From NCBI RefSeq assembly GCF_017329605.1, contig NZ_JAFMTY010000004.1:95237-159236 (forward strand): DNA of 64,000 nucleotides. The letters run 5' to 3'. Origin of the DNA: Alicyclobacillus fructus. Its GTDB lineage: Bacteria; Bacillota; Bacilli; Alicyclobacillales; Alicyclobacillaceae. The position numbers were made by a program, and so were the translations under genes. This document shows positions 17,809 through 27,634 of the stretch, in pieces (position 1 is the stretch's first letter; each line of letters begins with the position of its first letter). The notes under the pieces are model-generated. The model was given only the letters and a program-made list of their open reading frames with translations. It had not been told where the DNA came from and searched no databases.

Positions 17809-18738
17809 ATGTCGGTGATTGGATACTTCAACGGCCAGTGGGTCGATCCGGCCGAGCCCTGCGTACCGCTCGATGAGCGGGGGCATCAATTTGGCGACGG
17901 CGTCTATGAGGTGATTCGAGCCTATGGCGGGCGGCCATTCCTGCTCGAGTGGCATGTGGAACGGTTGTTTCAGAGCCTGGAAGCTCTCCGCATCACGCCG
18001 CCGTTTGATCCGGACGGGTGCAAGGCGCTGATTCGCAAGCTGTTGGAGCGAAGCGGGGAGTCCGAAGCGGCGATTTACATTCAGGTGACCCGAGGATCGG
18101 CCGTGCGCAATCATCTGTTTCCAGAACCTTCGGTCGTGGCGAACGTTTCCGCCACGGTGCGCCCCGTGCCGCCGACATCGCCCGAGGTGAAACCAGGGCG
18201 GCTGCTCCTCTTGCCTGACGAGCGGTGGCTGAACCCGTGGATCAAATCGCTGAACCTTCTGCCCAACGTGATGGCCAAGCAGACGGCGCACGACGCGGGT
18301 GCGGACGAAGCGCTGCTGGTCCGCGACGGCTGCATGATCGAGGCCGCGAGTTCCAACGTGTGGTTCGTGCAAAACGGCGAACTGATCACGGCGCCCGCGG
18401 ACCGTTATATCCTGGCCGGCATCACGCGGAGATTCGTCCTGGAGTTGGCGCGCGATCTCGGCATTCCCGTGCGCGAAGAGAAGCTGCCGCGCGAGCGCCT
18501 CGCGGAGGTGGATGCCATCTTCCTGACCGGCACCTTGACGGAGGTGTATCCCATCGGCTCCGTCGCGGAACACCCCGACATCCCCTGCACCCCCGTGTCC
18601 GCTGCGCGTCCCGCGGCAAGAACGGTGACGCCGGAGCAGGTTCAGGTCGTGTGGACGGCCCGGGACCTCGAACTCGTGGAGCGCCTCCGGACCGCGTTTG
18701 TCGAGCGCGTGCGCGCATGGGTGGGGTCGTTCGCTTGA
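17809..18738 (+). CDS. dat: D-amino acid aminotransferase
   Basis: A 309-residue fold-type IV PLP enzyme that exchanges amino groups between D-amino acids, supplying D-glutamate or D-alanine for the cell wall. The PLP lysine is in WIKSLNLLPN. The carboxylate-recognition Arg and His of D-amino acid transaminase are in G-S-A-V-R-N-H-L-F, and the Tyr is in G-V-Y-E-V-I-R, which separates it from branched-chain transaminases. ATG 17809 follows GGGAAGAGGG; in-frame upstream codons from 17683 are not preceded by a ribosome site. Confidence 0.9.
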   Translation: MSVIGYFNGQWVDPAEPCVPLDERGHQFGDGVYEVIRAYGGRPFLLEWHVERLFQSLEALRITPPFDPDGCKALIRKLLERSGESEAAIYIQVTRGSAVRNHLFPEPSVVANVSATVRPVPPTSPEVKPGRLLLLPDERWLNPWIKSLNLLPNVMAKQTAHDAGADEALLVRDGCMIEAASSNVWFVQNGELITAPADRYILAGITRRFVLELARDLGIPVREEKLPRERLAEVDAIFLTGTLTEVYPIGSVAEHPDIPCTPVSAARPAARTVTPEQVQVVWTARDLELVERLRTAFVERVRAWVGSFA

Positions 18739-18765
18739 TCCGGCGCCGTGAAGGAGCGTGGAAGG

Positions 18766-19071
18766 TTGCAGCGCAAGACGATTTCCCTCCCGAAACTTGA
18801 ACGGCTCACGCCGACGCTCGAGTCGACGATGCTCAAAATCACCGAGGAGGTCGGGGAACTCGCCCAGGCCATCGGCAAGTTCCGCGGCCTCTCGGGCGAA
18901 GAGACGAAGCTGCCGGACGAGGAGGTCATCCGCGCCATTGTGACGGAGCTTCTCGATGTCGCGCAGACCGCCACCTCGATGATGTTCGTCATCGAGGATC
19001 TCTACGGGATCGACGTGGAGCGCGAAGTGGAGCGGCATATCGAGAAACTCCGCCGCAAGGGCTACCTGTGA
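18766..19071 (+). CDS. MazG-like nucleotide pyrophosphohydrolase
   Basis: A protein of about 101 residues with the all-alpha NTP-PPase metal motif: EEVGELAQAIGKF (E-E-x-x-E) followed by ELLDVAQT (E-x-x-D). Such single-domain proteins hydrolyse nucleoside triphosphates for housecleaning. I chose TTG 18766, nine bases after AAGGAG; an in-frame GTG at 18748 has no clear ribosome site. It follows dat by 27 bases on the same strand and probably shares its transcript. Confidence 0.75.
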   Translation: MQRKTISLPKLERLTPTLESTMLKITEEVGELAQAIGKFRGLSGEETKLPDEEVIRAIVTELLDVAQTATSMMFVIEDLYGIDVEREVERHIEKLRRKGYL

Positions 19072-19098
19072 TGCCTGCGCGCGGGAGTCCTCCCCACG

Positions 19099-19947
19099 TC
19101 ACGCCCGACCCAGCAGCATGTCGATCTCGTCCTTGTACTTGCCTTCCGGGGTCTCGAGGATCTGCGGGATGCCCTTGAGCGCGGGATGATGGACAATGCG
19201 CCGGAGCGCTTCGAGGCCCAGTGTCCCCTCGCCGATGTTGGCGTGCCGGTCCTTGCGGGACCCGAAGGGGTGTTTGGAGTCGTTGATGTGGACCACCTTC
19301 AAGCGGTCCATGCCAAGGACGCGATCGAACGATTCCAGGAAACCGTCGAAATCGTGGACGACGTCGTAGCCGTAGCTGTAGTTGTGGCAGGTGTCGATGC
19401 AGACGCCGAGCCGGTCCTCATGCTGGACTCGGCTGATGATGTCTGCGATTTCCTCCAGGCTGTTGCCCACTTTCGAGCCGTCGCCGGCCATGGTCTCCAG
19501 GCACAGCCAGAGCGATTCGTCACCCGTCAGGATCTCGTTCAACGCTTCGGCAATCTGTCGAATGGCATACGACGGCCCTTCTCCCACGTGCGATCCCGGA
19601 TGCATCACGATATAGCGAAACCCGAGATACTCCACCCGCTCGATTTCCTCGCGCAACACGTCGATGCCGTACTGGCGGGTCTCCGGCTTCGGGCTCGCCA
19701 GGTTGACGAGGTACGACAGGTGGACCACCGGATCGTGAATGCCGTGCTCTCGCATCAGCGCCAAGCCTTCGTCGCGGTGAAACGTCTCGATGGGGCGCGC
19801 CTTGCCGCCTCGGTTGCTGCGGGTGTAGATCATGAACGTATTCGCGCCGTACGAGATGGTCTCCTCGACGGCCGCCAGCAGCCCCGTTCCCGCGATGGAG
19901 ACGTTCGCGCCCAAAAGGATGCCGTCGTAACGCGTATCTTCGCTCAT
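19099..19947 (-). CDS. nfo: Deoxyribonuclease IV (endonuclease IV)
   Basis: A 282-residue AP endonuclease that cleaves DNA 5' of abasic sites in base excision repair. The trinuclear zinc ligands can be read along the TIM barrel: VVHLSYLVN, VMHPGSHVGEG, CLETMAG, IDTCHNYSYGYD, VHINDSK, RKDRHANIGEG and a final ILETPEG. This is the Nfo/YqfS family at full length. It faces the divergent MFS gene across a 120-base gap holding a 16-bp palindrome. Confidence 0.95.
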   Translation of the reverse strand: MSEDTRYDGILLGANVSIAGTGLLAAVEETISYGANTFMIYTRSNRGGKARPIETFHRDEGLALMREHGIHDPVVHLSYLVNLASPKPETRQYGIDVLREEIERVEYLGFRYIVMHPGSHVGEGPSYAIRQIAEALNEILTGDESLWLCLETMAGDGSKVGNSLEEIADIISRVQHEDRLGVCIDTCHNYSYGYDVVHDFDGFLESFDRVLGMDRLKVVHINDSKHPFGSRKDRHANIGEGTLGLEALRRIVHHPALKGIPQILETPEGKYKDEIDMLLGRA

Positions 19948-19991
19948 ACTTCGACCTCCGTCTCACGATCTCGACCTATCGTAACACACGG

Positions 19992-20007
19992 CGTGCCAGC
20001 TGGCACG
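19992..20007. promoter_or_regulatory. 16-bp perfect palindrome between divergent nfo and MFS genes
   Basis: CGTGCCAGCTGGCACG is its own reverse complement. It sits 45 bases before the nfo start and about 60 before the MFS start, the typical place for a shared operator. No regulator gene is adjacent. Confidence 0.45.
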
Positions 20008-20070
20008 GGCCTGTCCATACATACCTTGCCCCTGATGCGACATACTAGGCTGGCAGCGAGGAGGATGGCC

Positions 20071-21369
20071 ATGCACGCAAAGCCGTTTCGCTTGCCGGCC
20101 TTGGCCTGGTGGCTTCTCATCGTCGGCGCCCTGTTCCAGCTGTCCATCAGCCTGTCCAACACGTTCGTCAGCATCTTCCTCTTCAAAGTCGACCGATCGT
20201 TCTCGGCCATCGCGTGGTATCACCTGCTCATCTTCGCCACGTTGCCCGTCACGTTTGTCCTGGCGGCGGCCGTCGCGCGGCGCACATCCACGGCCATGTC
20301 CCTGCGGATCGGGATCGCGCTTTACGCCCTCTTTTTCGCCGTCGCCCTCGTGGTGGGCGAGGAAGCGGCGCACATGCCCGAGTTGCTCGGCGTGCTCACG
20401 GGGCTCGCGGAGGGCTTCTACTGGCTCGCCTTCGACGTGTTGAGCGTCGAATACACGGATCGCGAGGGGCACGAGCCGTTCTTCGGCCTGTTCGGCGTGC
20501 TCACGTCCGTCGCCAACGTGATCGCTCCGCCGCTGTCGGGCGCGCTCATCAGCCGGGAGGACGCGTATTTTGGCGGACTGACGGGGTATCACGTGGTGTT
20601 TGGGATCTCGTTTGCGCTCTTTGTCGTGGCCACGCTGGTGAGCCTGCGCCTCAAAAGCGCCCGCTTGGCGCAACTCCGGCTCTTGGAGGGTTTTCGGTCC
20701 TTGGCGCAGAAGCCGTGGCGGCGCGTCGTCCTCGGTTCCGCCGCCTACGGCGTGCGCGAGGGCGTGTTCATGTTCCTGCTCGGCCTGCTGTTCTACCTGG
20801 TCACGGGCAGTGAAATGAAGTTGGGCGAATTTCTCCTTCTGCAGGGCGCGCTTTCGTTTCTTGCGTTTTATGCGGCCGGGCGCTGGTCGGGGCGGTTTCG
20901 CTGGCGCCTGCTTTGGGTCGGGGCGCTCGGGATTGTCGGCGCCAGCGTCGCGTTTTTGTGGCCCATGACCCCTTGGACCCTGATCGTCTACGGCGTTTTG
21001 GCCGCGGCGGCGTTTCCGCTGTTTCTCGTTCCGCTCCAGGGCTACGTGTTCGACGCCATGCACACGCTGGCCGATGACGACGTACCCTCCATTACGCACA
21101 TCGTGGTCCGCGAATGGCTGGAAAACGCCGGTCGAATCGTCGGCGTACTCGCGTACTTCGTGGTGGGCTCGTTCGAGAACGCGCGGCACGTAGGGGGCTT
21201 TGGCTGGCTCGCGTTTGGCCTCGGCTTCATGCCGCTTGTCACGGTTGTGCTCATTCGGCCGCTTGAGTCGCGCATCTTTGGGCCGCGATCGCGCCACCAA
21301 CGATTTCGGCTGGGCGACAACGAGGAGAGTCACACGTCTGCCAAGCGGCGCGCCAGGCCGACGCCGTGA
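20071..21369 (+). CDS. Major facilitator superfamily transporter (YqgE/YqfS-neighbour type)
   Basis: A 432-residue membrane protein with about eleven or twelve hydrophobic segments, a basic cytoplasmic loop in the middle (around LRLKSARLAQLR) and a charged C-terminal tail, the usual MFS plan. No sugar- or drug-specific motif is recognised. GCGAGGAGG precedes two in-frame ATGs (20065, 20071); the second has the better spacing. The open frame extends far upstream to 19186, but that part is antisense to nfo and lacks membrane segments. Substrate unknown. Confidence 0.8.
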   Translation: MHAKPFRLPALAWWLLIVGALFQLSISLSNTFVSIFLFKVDRSFSAIAWYHLLIFATLPVTFVLAAAVARRTSTAMSLRIGIALYALFFAVALVVGEEAAHMPELLGVLTGLAEGFYWLAFDVLSVEYTDREGHEPFFGLFGVLTSVANVIAPPLSGALISREDAYFGGLTGYHVVFGISFALFVVATLVSLRLKSARLAQLRLLEGFRSLAQKPWRRVVLGSAAYGVREGVFMFLLGLLFYLVTGSEMKLGEFLLLQGALSFLAFYAAGRWSGRFRWRLLWVGALGIVGASVAFLWPMTPWTLIVYGVLAAAAFPLFLVPLQGYVFDAMHTLADDDVPSITHIVVREWLENAGRIVGVLAYFVVGSFENARHVGGFGWLAFGLGFMPLVTVVLIRPLESRIFGPRSRHQRFRLGDNEESHTSAKRRARPTP

Positions 21370-21457
21370 CGCCGCGGGAACGCGGACTGGCTGTCAATGA
21401 CCGCCAGTCGGCTGCGGACGATTATAATGGGATCGAGGAGAGCGAAGGAGGGATCGC

Positions 21458-22753
21458 GTGGAATCCTTTCAAACCTTGGATGCGGGGCGATGCCAGGTGC
21501 ATGCTCTGGAGCACCCTGCCTTTCGAACGAAGGAAATCGCCCTCAAGCTCCATCTGCGCATGTCGCGCGATCGCGTGACGGAGATGGCCATGCTTCCGGC
21601 CGTGTGGATGAACGGCACGCGCAGCCTGCCCAACTACCGTCAGATTGCGCTCGCGGCCGACGACTTGTACGGAACCCACCTGCGTGCATCCATCAGCAAG
21701 CGCGGGGGTTATCACATCTTGGAAGTCGGTGCGAGCGTGCCCGATGTGCCGGGGGAGGACGAGGCGCGGCTCGTCGATCGCGCGCTGGACCTCGTCCTGT
21801 CGCTCGCGCTGGACCATGCGCTCGGGATCGGGGGATTTTCCGACGCGGCTGTGGAGCGGGAGAAGGAGCTGCACCGCAGGCGAATCCGCGCGATCCGGGA
21901 CGATAAGGCGGCGTATGCCCTGCAGCGATGCCATCAGATCGCGTGTCGCGGCACGCCGGCAGGATTGCCGCGGCTCGGTTTTCTGGAGGACGTGGATGCG
22001 CTGACGGCCACACGCCTGCACGAGGTCTACCGCGAACTCCTCGCTCAGGCCGAGGTGCACGCGTATGTCGTCGGGCAGTCGAGCGACATGGCGGGGCTCG
22101 CGGAGCGCGTCGCCGAACGCCTGGCGGACGGCTTGCCTGATGGGCGCGAGGTGCGCGCCGCGGACGCGGATAGCGACGTGGTGGCTCCCGACGACCTTCG
22201 TGGAATCGAGGAAGTCACAGAAGCGGAGAACGCTGAACAGACGCAGTTCGATCTCGCCTACGCCACCGGCATCGGTTTTGGCGATGAACAGTACCCGGCG
22301 CTCGTCGCGATGAACGGCGTGTTCGGCGGGTTCGCGCATTCCAAGCTGTTTATGAACGTCCGGGAACGCCGCTCACTCGCGTACAGCGTGTGGTCGTTTG
22401 TCGACGCCGCGACGGGTCTCCTGACGGTCTATGCCGGCATCGCGGCCGACAAACGCGAAGAGGTTCGCGACATTCTCGAAGCGGAACTCGAATCGGTGAG
22501 GCGCGGGGAGATTGCGTCGGGCGAATGGCAAGAGACGCGCGCCAGTCTGCGCAACCAATACAAGCAGATGCTCGATCAGCCGACGATGCTCATCGCTTGG
22601 CACCACCACGCCTTGATGGCGGGGAGTCGGCGAACCATCCCGGAGATGATGGAAGCCGTTGAGCGCGTCCGCCCGGAGGATGCGGCGCGGGTTGCAGCAG
22701 GGCTTCGGCCCGTGTGCCTGTATGTCCTCGAGGGAAGGGGGAACCGAACGTGA
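21458..22753 (+). CDS. ymfF: M16-family peptidase homologue without catalytic motif (YmfF-like)
   Basis: A 431-residue protein with the two-domain M16 layout. The N-terminal domain has no H-x-x-E-H zinc motif, so it should be inactive alone, while the C-terminal half keeps the R-S-L-A-Y-S-V pattern of M16 subunits. It pairs with the next gene, as YmfF pairs with YmfH in Bacillus subtilis. GTG 21458 follows GGAGGGATCGC, and a TATAAT box lies at 21423-21428. Its stop overlaps the start of the partner gene (GTGA). Confidence 0.82.
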   Translation: MESFQTLDAGRCQVHALEHPAFRTKEIALKLHLRMSRDRVTEMAMLPAVWMNGTRSLPNYRQIALAADDLYGTHLRASISKRGGYHILEVGASVPDVPGEDEARLVDRALDLVLSLALDHALGIGGFSDAAVEREKELHRRRIRAIRDDKAAYALQRCHQIACRGTPAGLPRLGFLEDVDALTATRLHEVYRELLAQAEVHAYVVGQSSDMAGLAERVAERLADGLPDGREVRAADADSDVVAPDDLRGIEEVTEAENAEQTQFDLAYATGIGFGDEQYPALVAMNGVFGGFAHSKLFMNVRERRSLAYSVWSFVDAATGLLTVYAGIAADKREEVRDILEAELESVRRGEIASGEWQETRASLRNQYKQMLDQPTMLIAWHHHALMAGSRRTIPEMMEAVERVRPEDAARVAAGLRPVCLYVLEGRGNRT

Positions 22754-24039
22754 GCAACGCCCGGCATGCCTCACTGCAACTCCCGTTTGAGACGCGCACC
22801 TGGAAGCTCGCGAACGGACTCGTCGTCACCCTGATGCCACGTCCGGCGCTTCATCAGACGTACGCCATGTTCGCCACCCGATACGGTTCTGTCGATCGCG
22901 CCTTTGTCTTGGACGGCCAACCGCACGAGATGCCCGACGGGATCGCGCACTTCCTGGAGCACAAGATGTTCGAAGATCCCGAGATGGACGTGTTCGCCCG
23001 GTTCGCGGCGCACGGGGCGTCCGTCGACGCCTACACGACTTTCGATCACACGGCGTACTATTTCTCGGCGACTGGCGAGATCGCGAGACACGTGCGCACG
23101 CTGCTCGACTTCGTGCAATCCATTCACTTGACGGACGAGAACGTGGAGAAGGAGAAGGGCATCATCGCGCAGGAGATTCACATGGTCAACGATCACCCGG
23201 ATCGCCGCGCCTACATGGAACTCCTGAAGGCGATGTACCACGTTCACCCGGTGCGGATCGATATCGCGGGCACCGTGGAATCCGTGAACGCCATCACCAA
23301 GGAGCAGTTGATCCTCTGTTACGAAACGTTCTACCACCCTTCGAACATGGTGCTGGTCATCGCCGGAGGTTTTGATGCGGACGAGATCGCGCACGTGATC
23401 GAGGAAAACCAGGCGAAGAAGGCGTTCGGCGAGGCGCCTTCCGTCGAGCGCCTCTATCCGGACGAACCGACGCCGCCGGTGCGATCTCGGCACCGGGTAC
23501 CGTTTTCGGTGCAGGAACCCCGTCTGCTCATGGGGTGGAAGGAGGCAAACGGGGCCTTCGGGTCGAATTTGATCGAACAGGACATGGCGATGTCGGTCCT
23601 CTTGGACGCCCTGTTCAGCCCGACGTCGGCGTTTTATCAGAGCCTGCTGGACGAGGGACTCGTCGACAAGGGCTTTTCGGCCGGCTACCAGTTGTCAAAC
23701 ACGTTTGGGTACACGTTGGTCGGCGGTCGCACGCCCGATCCGGACCGCCTGGCGGAGCGAATTCAGTCGTACGTGTCTCGGGTGCGGGAGCGCGGCATCG
23801 ACGGCGAATCGCTCGAGCGGTCGCGCAAAAAAATCATGGGCCGCATTCTGATGAGCCTGGATCAGAATGCCTTTCTCGTGCGCAACTGGGTGACCTATTT
23901 CCTCCGCGGCGCCGAGGCGTTCGACTTCGACGACGTGATCGCCGTGCTCCAAACATTGACGCTCGAACGTGCGAACGCACGCTTACAGGAACATCTGCGC
24001 GAGGACAACTTGGTCGTGAGCGCGGTCGTGTCGTCCTGA
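22750..24039 (+). CDS. ymfH: M16-family zinc peptidase (YmfH-like)
   Basis: A 429-residue M16 peptidase. HFLEHKMFE supplies the inverted zinc motif H-x-x-E-H, and the third ligand Glu lies about 75 residues on in KEKGIIAQEI. GTG 22750 overlaps the ymfF stop, with AGGGAAGGGGG just upstream, so the two subunits are made together, probably as a heterodimer. The pair has been linked in Bacillus to processing associated with elongation factor P modification; the role here is inference. Confidence 0.88.
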   Translation: MSNARHASLQLPFETRTWKLANGLVVTLMPRPALHQTYAMFATRYGSVDRAFVLDGQPHEMPDGIAHFLEHKMFEDPEMDVFARFAAHGASVDAYTTFDHTAYYFSATGEIARHVRTLLDFVQSIHLTDENVEKEKGIIAQEIHMVNDHPDRRAYMELLKAMYHVHPVRIDIAGTVESVNAITKEQLILCYETFYHPSNMVLVIAGGFDADEIAHVIEENQAKKAFGEAPSVERLYPDEPTPPVRSRHRVPFSVQEPRLLMGWKEANGAFGSNLIEQDMAMSVLLDALFSPTSAFYQSLLDEGLVDKGFSAGYQLSNTFGYTLVGGRTPDPDRLAERIQSYVSRVRERGIDGESLERSRKKIMGRILMSLDQNAFLVRNWVTYFLRGAEAFDFDDVIAVLQTLTLERANARLQEHLREDNLVVSAVVSS

Positions 24040-24051
24040 GCGGCGCGAAGG

Positions 24052-25032
24052 ATGAGGCGTGTGCACAGGAGGCGAAGAAGGAGTCGGACGTGGATGTGGA
24101 TCTTGGCGGTCATCGTGCTCGTGGCTGCGCTGGGCGCGCTGTTGTACGCCCTGTATCGGCGCATGACAGCCGACTGGCCGCGGCCGAGGAGGCGTGCGCC
24201 TGAGCACAAGCCGAAGCCCAACACCTGGCGGGAGGAGGGACTTTACATCTCCTGGCTGGGGCATTCGACACTGCTGATGCAGTTGGAAGGCATGCGCGTC
24301 ATCACCGATCCGGTGCTCTTTTCTCGGGTCGGGGTGCGCGCGTTCGGTTGGACGTTCGGCCCAAGGCGACACGTCGAGTGCCCCATCGGCCCTGAGGCGT
24401 GCGGCCAGGTCGATCTCGTCCTGCTGTCGCACGCCCATATGGACCATCTCGATCACGCCAGCCTACGGCGGCTCGTGACGCGGGAGACGATCGTCGTGAC
24501 GCCGCGCGGGACCGGATATCTCACGCGGTGGCATCGGCCCAAGGCCGTGCACGAGTTGCGTCCCGGAGAGATCCTTCAGCTGGAGGATGGAACCGAGATT
24601 GCGGCCGTCGAGGTCCGGCACTGGGGCAGCCGATATCCGTGGAACCGGAATATGGGCTATCAAGGGTATGTGATCCGGCGGGGCGGATGGTCGGTCTTTT
24701 TCGCCGGCGACACGGCGGCGACAGACCTGTCGCACGTGAGGGCGTTTGAACCGCAGATCGCGTGCATGCCCATCGGCGCATACGCGCCCGAGCCGTTTGA
24801 AAACGCGCATTGCACGCCGGAGCAGGCTTGGGACATGTTTCTTCAGACGGGAGCTCAGGTCTTCCTTCCCATTCACCACGACACGTTCGTGCTGTCGCGC
24901 GAACCCGTGGACGAGCCGCTTCAACGGCTCTTGGCCGTGGCGGATGACGAGCGGGTCTGGGCCATGCGCCACGGAGAGACGTACTACGTGAAGTCACCCA
25001 AGTCTATCGAGAAACCCAAGCAACTCGATTGA
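24052..25032 (+). CDS. Membrane-anchored metallo-beta-lactamase-fold hydrolase
   Basis: A 326-residue protein with a basic N-terminus and one membrane helix (about 14-36), then a metallo-beta-lactamase fold. The metal motif is LSHAHMDHLDH; further ligands are in FAGDTA and P-I-H-H-D-T-F. The layout resembles the NAPE-PLD/UlaG-like group that includes lipid phosphodiesterases. The substrate cannot be read from sequence. ATG 24052 lies 12 bases past ymfH. Confidence 0.82.
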   Translation: MRRVHRRRRRSRTWMWILAVIVLVAALGALLYALYRRMTADWPRPRRRAPEHKPKPNTWREEGLYISWLGHSTLLMQLEGMRVITDPVLFSRVGVRAFGWTFGPRRHVECPIGPEACGQVDLVLLSHAHMDHLDHASLRRLVTRETIVVTPRGTGYLTRWHRPKAVHELRPGEILQLEDGTEIAAVEVRHWGSRYPWNRNMGYQGYVIRRGGWSVFFAGDTAATDLSHVRAFEPQIACMPIGAYAPEPFENAHCTPEQAWDMFLQTGAQVFLPIHHDTFVLSREPVDEPLQRLLAVADDERVWAMRHGETYYVKSPKSIEKPKQLD

Positions 25033-25058
25033 CGAACCCCCTGATTTGTCAGTACATT
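25029..25058 (+). promoter_or_regulatory. Probable promoter for thrC-thrB
   Basis: TTGACG (25029-25034) and TACATT (25053-25058) are 18 bases apart, 71 bases upstream of the thrC start. The -35 box overlaps the stop codon of the preceding gene. Confidence 0.5.
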
Positions 25059-25128
25059 CGATCCCAGAGGTTTTGAAGCTGAGCCTGGCGAGGGCGGGCT
25101 CGCGCAGCGTCACAAAGGAGAATGGTAG

Positions 25129-26202
25129 ATGGAACATGGCGTCCGCCCGGGCTGGCCGGGCATTCTGGAAGCGTATCGAAGTTTTCTCCCTGTCACCGAT
25201 GGCACGCCGCGCCTCACCCTGCACGAGGGCAACACGCCGCTCATTCGCGCGGACAAGCTGAGCGAACGGCTCGAGTGCCACGTGTACCTGAAGTTCGAGG
25301 GCGCAAATCCCACCGGCTCGTTCAAAGACCGCGGCATGGTGGTCGCGGTCGCCAAGGCAAAGGAAGCGGGCAAGCGCACGGTGATCTGCGCCAGCACGGG
25401 CAATACGTCCGCATCGGCGGCCGCCTACGCGGCTCGCGCCGGGCTCGAGGCGGTCATTCTCATTCCACACGGGTATGTCGCGCTCGGCAAGCTGGCGCAG
25501 GCCGTGCAGTACGGCGCGCGCATCGTCGCCATCCGCGGCAATTTTGATCAGGCTCTCGCCATCGTCCGCGAGGTCGCGGATCCCCTCGGGATGGAAGTGG
25601 TCAATTCCATCAACCCGTATCGCCTGATGGGGCAGCAAACGGCCGCGTTTGAGATCTGCGACGCGCTCGGGCGGGCGCCCGATGCACTCTACATCCCCGT
25701 GGGCAATGCGGGCAACATCTCGGCGTATTGGATGGGATTCACGCGTTACTTTGAGGAGAAGCGCGTCCCGTCGCGCCCGAAGATGTTCGGCTTTGAGGCC
25801 GAGGGCGCGGCGGCCATCGTCCGCGGAGAGCCCATCCCCAATCCGGAGACGTTTGCCACGGCCATCCGCATCGGCAATCCGGCTTCCTGGGACAAGGCGG
25901 TGCGCGCCGCTCAGGAATCCGGTGGCGCCATCGACTGCGTGAGCGACGACGAGATCGCAGAGGCCTATCGGCTCATCGCGCAGGAAGGCGTGTTTGCCGA
26001 GCCGGCTTCGGCGGCGAGCGTGGCTGGACTTTTGAAGCGTCACCGGCAGGGGGGCGTGACACGCGGGGAGACGGTGGTGTGCGTGCTGACCGGTAACGGG
26101 CTGAAGGACCCGGACAGCGCGATGCGCCTCGCCTCGGACGAGACCCTTGTCGTGGATGGGGATCCCGCCTCGGTTCGGCGCGCGCTGGGTGGAACCTCAT
26201 GA
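25129..26202 (+). CDS. thrC: Threonine synthase
   Basis: A 357-residue fold-type II PLP enzyme converting O-phosphohomoserine to threonine. The PLP lysine is in GSFKDRG, and the phosphate-binding loop is P-V-G-N-A-G-N. AAAGGAG precedes the ATG. The stop overlaps the thrB start (ATGA). This is the short threonine synthase form usual in Bacilli. No homoserine dehydrogenase gene lies in front of it. Confidence 0.94.
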   Translation: MEHGVRPGWPGILEAYRSFLPVTDGTPRLTLHEGNTPLIRADKLSERLECHVYLKFEGANPTGSFKDRGMVVAVAKAKEAGKRTVICASTGNTSASAAAYAARAGLEAVILIPHGYVALGKLAQAVQYGARIVAIRGNFDQALAIVREVADPLGMEVVNSINPYRLMGQQTAAFEICDALGRAPDALYIPVGNAGNISAYWMGFTRYFEEKRVPSRPKMFGFEAEGAAAIVRGEPIPNPETFATAIRIGNPASWDKAVRAAQESGGAIDCVSDDEIAEAYRLIAQEGVFAEPASAASVAGLLKRHRQGGVTRGETVVCVLTGNGLKDPDSAMRLASDETLVVDGDPASVRRALGGTS

Positions 26203-27170
26203 GCCCCGGCGACATGCGCCGCTCGGTCACCGTCCGGGTCCCGGCGACCACGGCGAATCTGGGCCCCGGCTTTGACTGCCTGGGTATGGCGCTTCAGCTG
26301 TTCAACACGTTCACGCTCCACCTTGGCGAGCCGTTTGCCGTCCGGGTGACGGGGGAAGCTGCGGAGGTCCTTCCAAAGGACGAAGAGAACGCCGTGATTC
26401 GCGCGATGGATCGCCTCCTGGCCGAGGCGGGGCTTGAGCGCGGCGCATTCCCCGCGTTCGCGCTGGAGGTGGACAATCAGATTCCCGTGTCGTCCGGGCT
26501 CGGCTCGAGCGCGTCCGCCATCGTCGCGGGCCTGGTGCTCGGGAATGCGCTCCTCGAGGAGTACGCGCCGGATCGCAAGCTGAGCCGGGATCGCCTGCTC
26601 CGCCTGGCCACCGAGCTCGAGGGGCATCCAGACAACGTCGCGCCTGCGCTTCTCGGCGGCGGCGTGCTCGCTTTTCACGATCGCGCCGGACTTCGCACGG
26701 CCGAGGTGCCCATCCCGTCCAATCTTCGCTTTGTGGCGGCGACGCCCGAGTTCGCGCTGCCGACGGAGCTCGCTCGCCGCGTCTTGCCGAAGGCGTATCC
26801 TCGGGACGAGGCCGTGGAGAACGTGGCGCAGTGCGCGCGGCTGCTCCTGGCTCTGTTGAAGCCCGATCTCGACCTTCTCCGCGGCGGCATGCTGGAGTAC
26901 TTCCACGAGCCGTATCGCAAACCGCTCGTGCCTGGCGCGGACGAGGTCGAGCGCGCGGCGATGGCCGCAGGCGCGTACGCGGTCACCCTGAGCGGCGCAG
27001 GGCCCACGCTTCTCGCGTGGTGCAAGCCGGATGTGGCACTTCGCGTGGCGGACGAGATGACACTTGCTTGGCGAAACGCGGGCACACCGTGCCGCGCGCT
27101 CGTGCTTCGCCCCGTGCACGGCGAGACGCGCGCGCATTGGAAGGCGGAACCTAACGGAGACGAGGTGTGA
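26199..27170 (+). CDS. thrB: Homoserine kinase
   Basis: A 323-residue GHMP kinase that phosphorylates homoserine, giving the substrate of ThrC. Motif 1 is [12 protein letters not shown], the ATP loop is [12 protein letters not shown], and the C-terminal GHMP motif is TLSGAGPT. Coupled to thrC by a four-base overlap and followed at once by a hotdog thioesterase gene. Confidence 0.94.
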   Translation: MSPGDMRRSVTVRVPATTANLGPGFDCLGMALQLFNTFTLHLGEPFAVRVTGEAAEVLPKDEENAVIRAMDRLLAEAGLERGAFPAFALEVDNQIPVSSGLGSSASAIVAGLVLGNALLEEYAPDRKLSRDRLLRLATELEGHPDNVAPALLGGGVLAFHDRAGLRTAEVPIPSNLRFVAATPEFALPTELARRVLPKAYPRDEAVENVAQCARLLLALLKPDLDLLRGGMLEYFHEPYRKPLVPGADEVERAAMAAGAYAVTLSGAGPTLLAWCKPDVALRVADEMTLAWRNAGTPCRALVLRPVHGETRAHWKAEPNGDEV

Positions 27171-27172
27171 AG

Positions 27173-27601
27173 ATGGATATTCGGCAGACGTTGCCCAACA
27201 CGTTGATGGCTCATCTGGGGATGGAGATTCTCGAGGCGACCAAGGACCGCGTGGTCATGACGATGCCCGTGGACAGCCGCACGCACCAGCCCATGGGGCT
27301 TCTGCACGGCGGGGCGAGCGTGGCGCTCGCGGAATCCGCCGCGAGCCTCGGTGGGGCGCTGAACGTGAGCGATGAGGGGAAGACCGTCGTGGGCATGGAG
27401 ATCAACGCCAACCACCTGAGGTCGATGCGCGAGGGCGTGGTCAAGGCGATCGCGGAGCCGATTCACCGAGGCTCTACGACGCAGGTGTGGCAAATTCGCA
27501 TCGTGGACGAGCGCGATCGCCTGGTCTGCATTTCGCGCTGTACCCTCGCCGTTATCCAAAATCGCGGGCGAATGGAGCACGTGACGCCGACGCAAGCGTG
27601 A
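27173..27601 (+). CDS. PaaI/YdiI-type hotdog thioesterase
   Basis: A 142-residue single-domain hotdog acyl-CoA thioesterase. The family signature is HQPMGLLHGGASVALAE, with the catalytic acid in the following helix. I chose ATG 27173, seven bases after GAGG; an in-frame GTG at 27167 overlaps the thrB stop and would add two residues. It closes the thr operon; the substrate is unknown, though the family often acts on aromatic or medium-chain acyl-CoA. Confidence 0.88.
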   Translation: MDIRQTLPNTLMAHLGMEILEATKDRVVMTMPVDSRTHQPMGLLHGGASVALAESAASLGGALNVSDEGKTVVGMEINANHLRSMREGVVKAIAEPIHRGSTTQVWQIRIVDERDRLVCISRCTLAVIQNRGRMEHVTPTQA

Positions 27602-27634
27602 CGGCGCGCATCGAGGCGGCGCCTGGCCCTCGGG

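Noticed and set aside
19186..20070. N-terminal extension of the MFS transporter frame
   Set aside because: The extension is exactly antisense to nfo, has no membrane segments, and a good ribosome site marks the later ATG.
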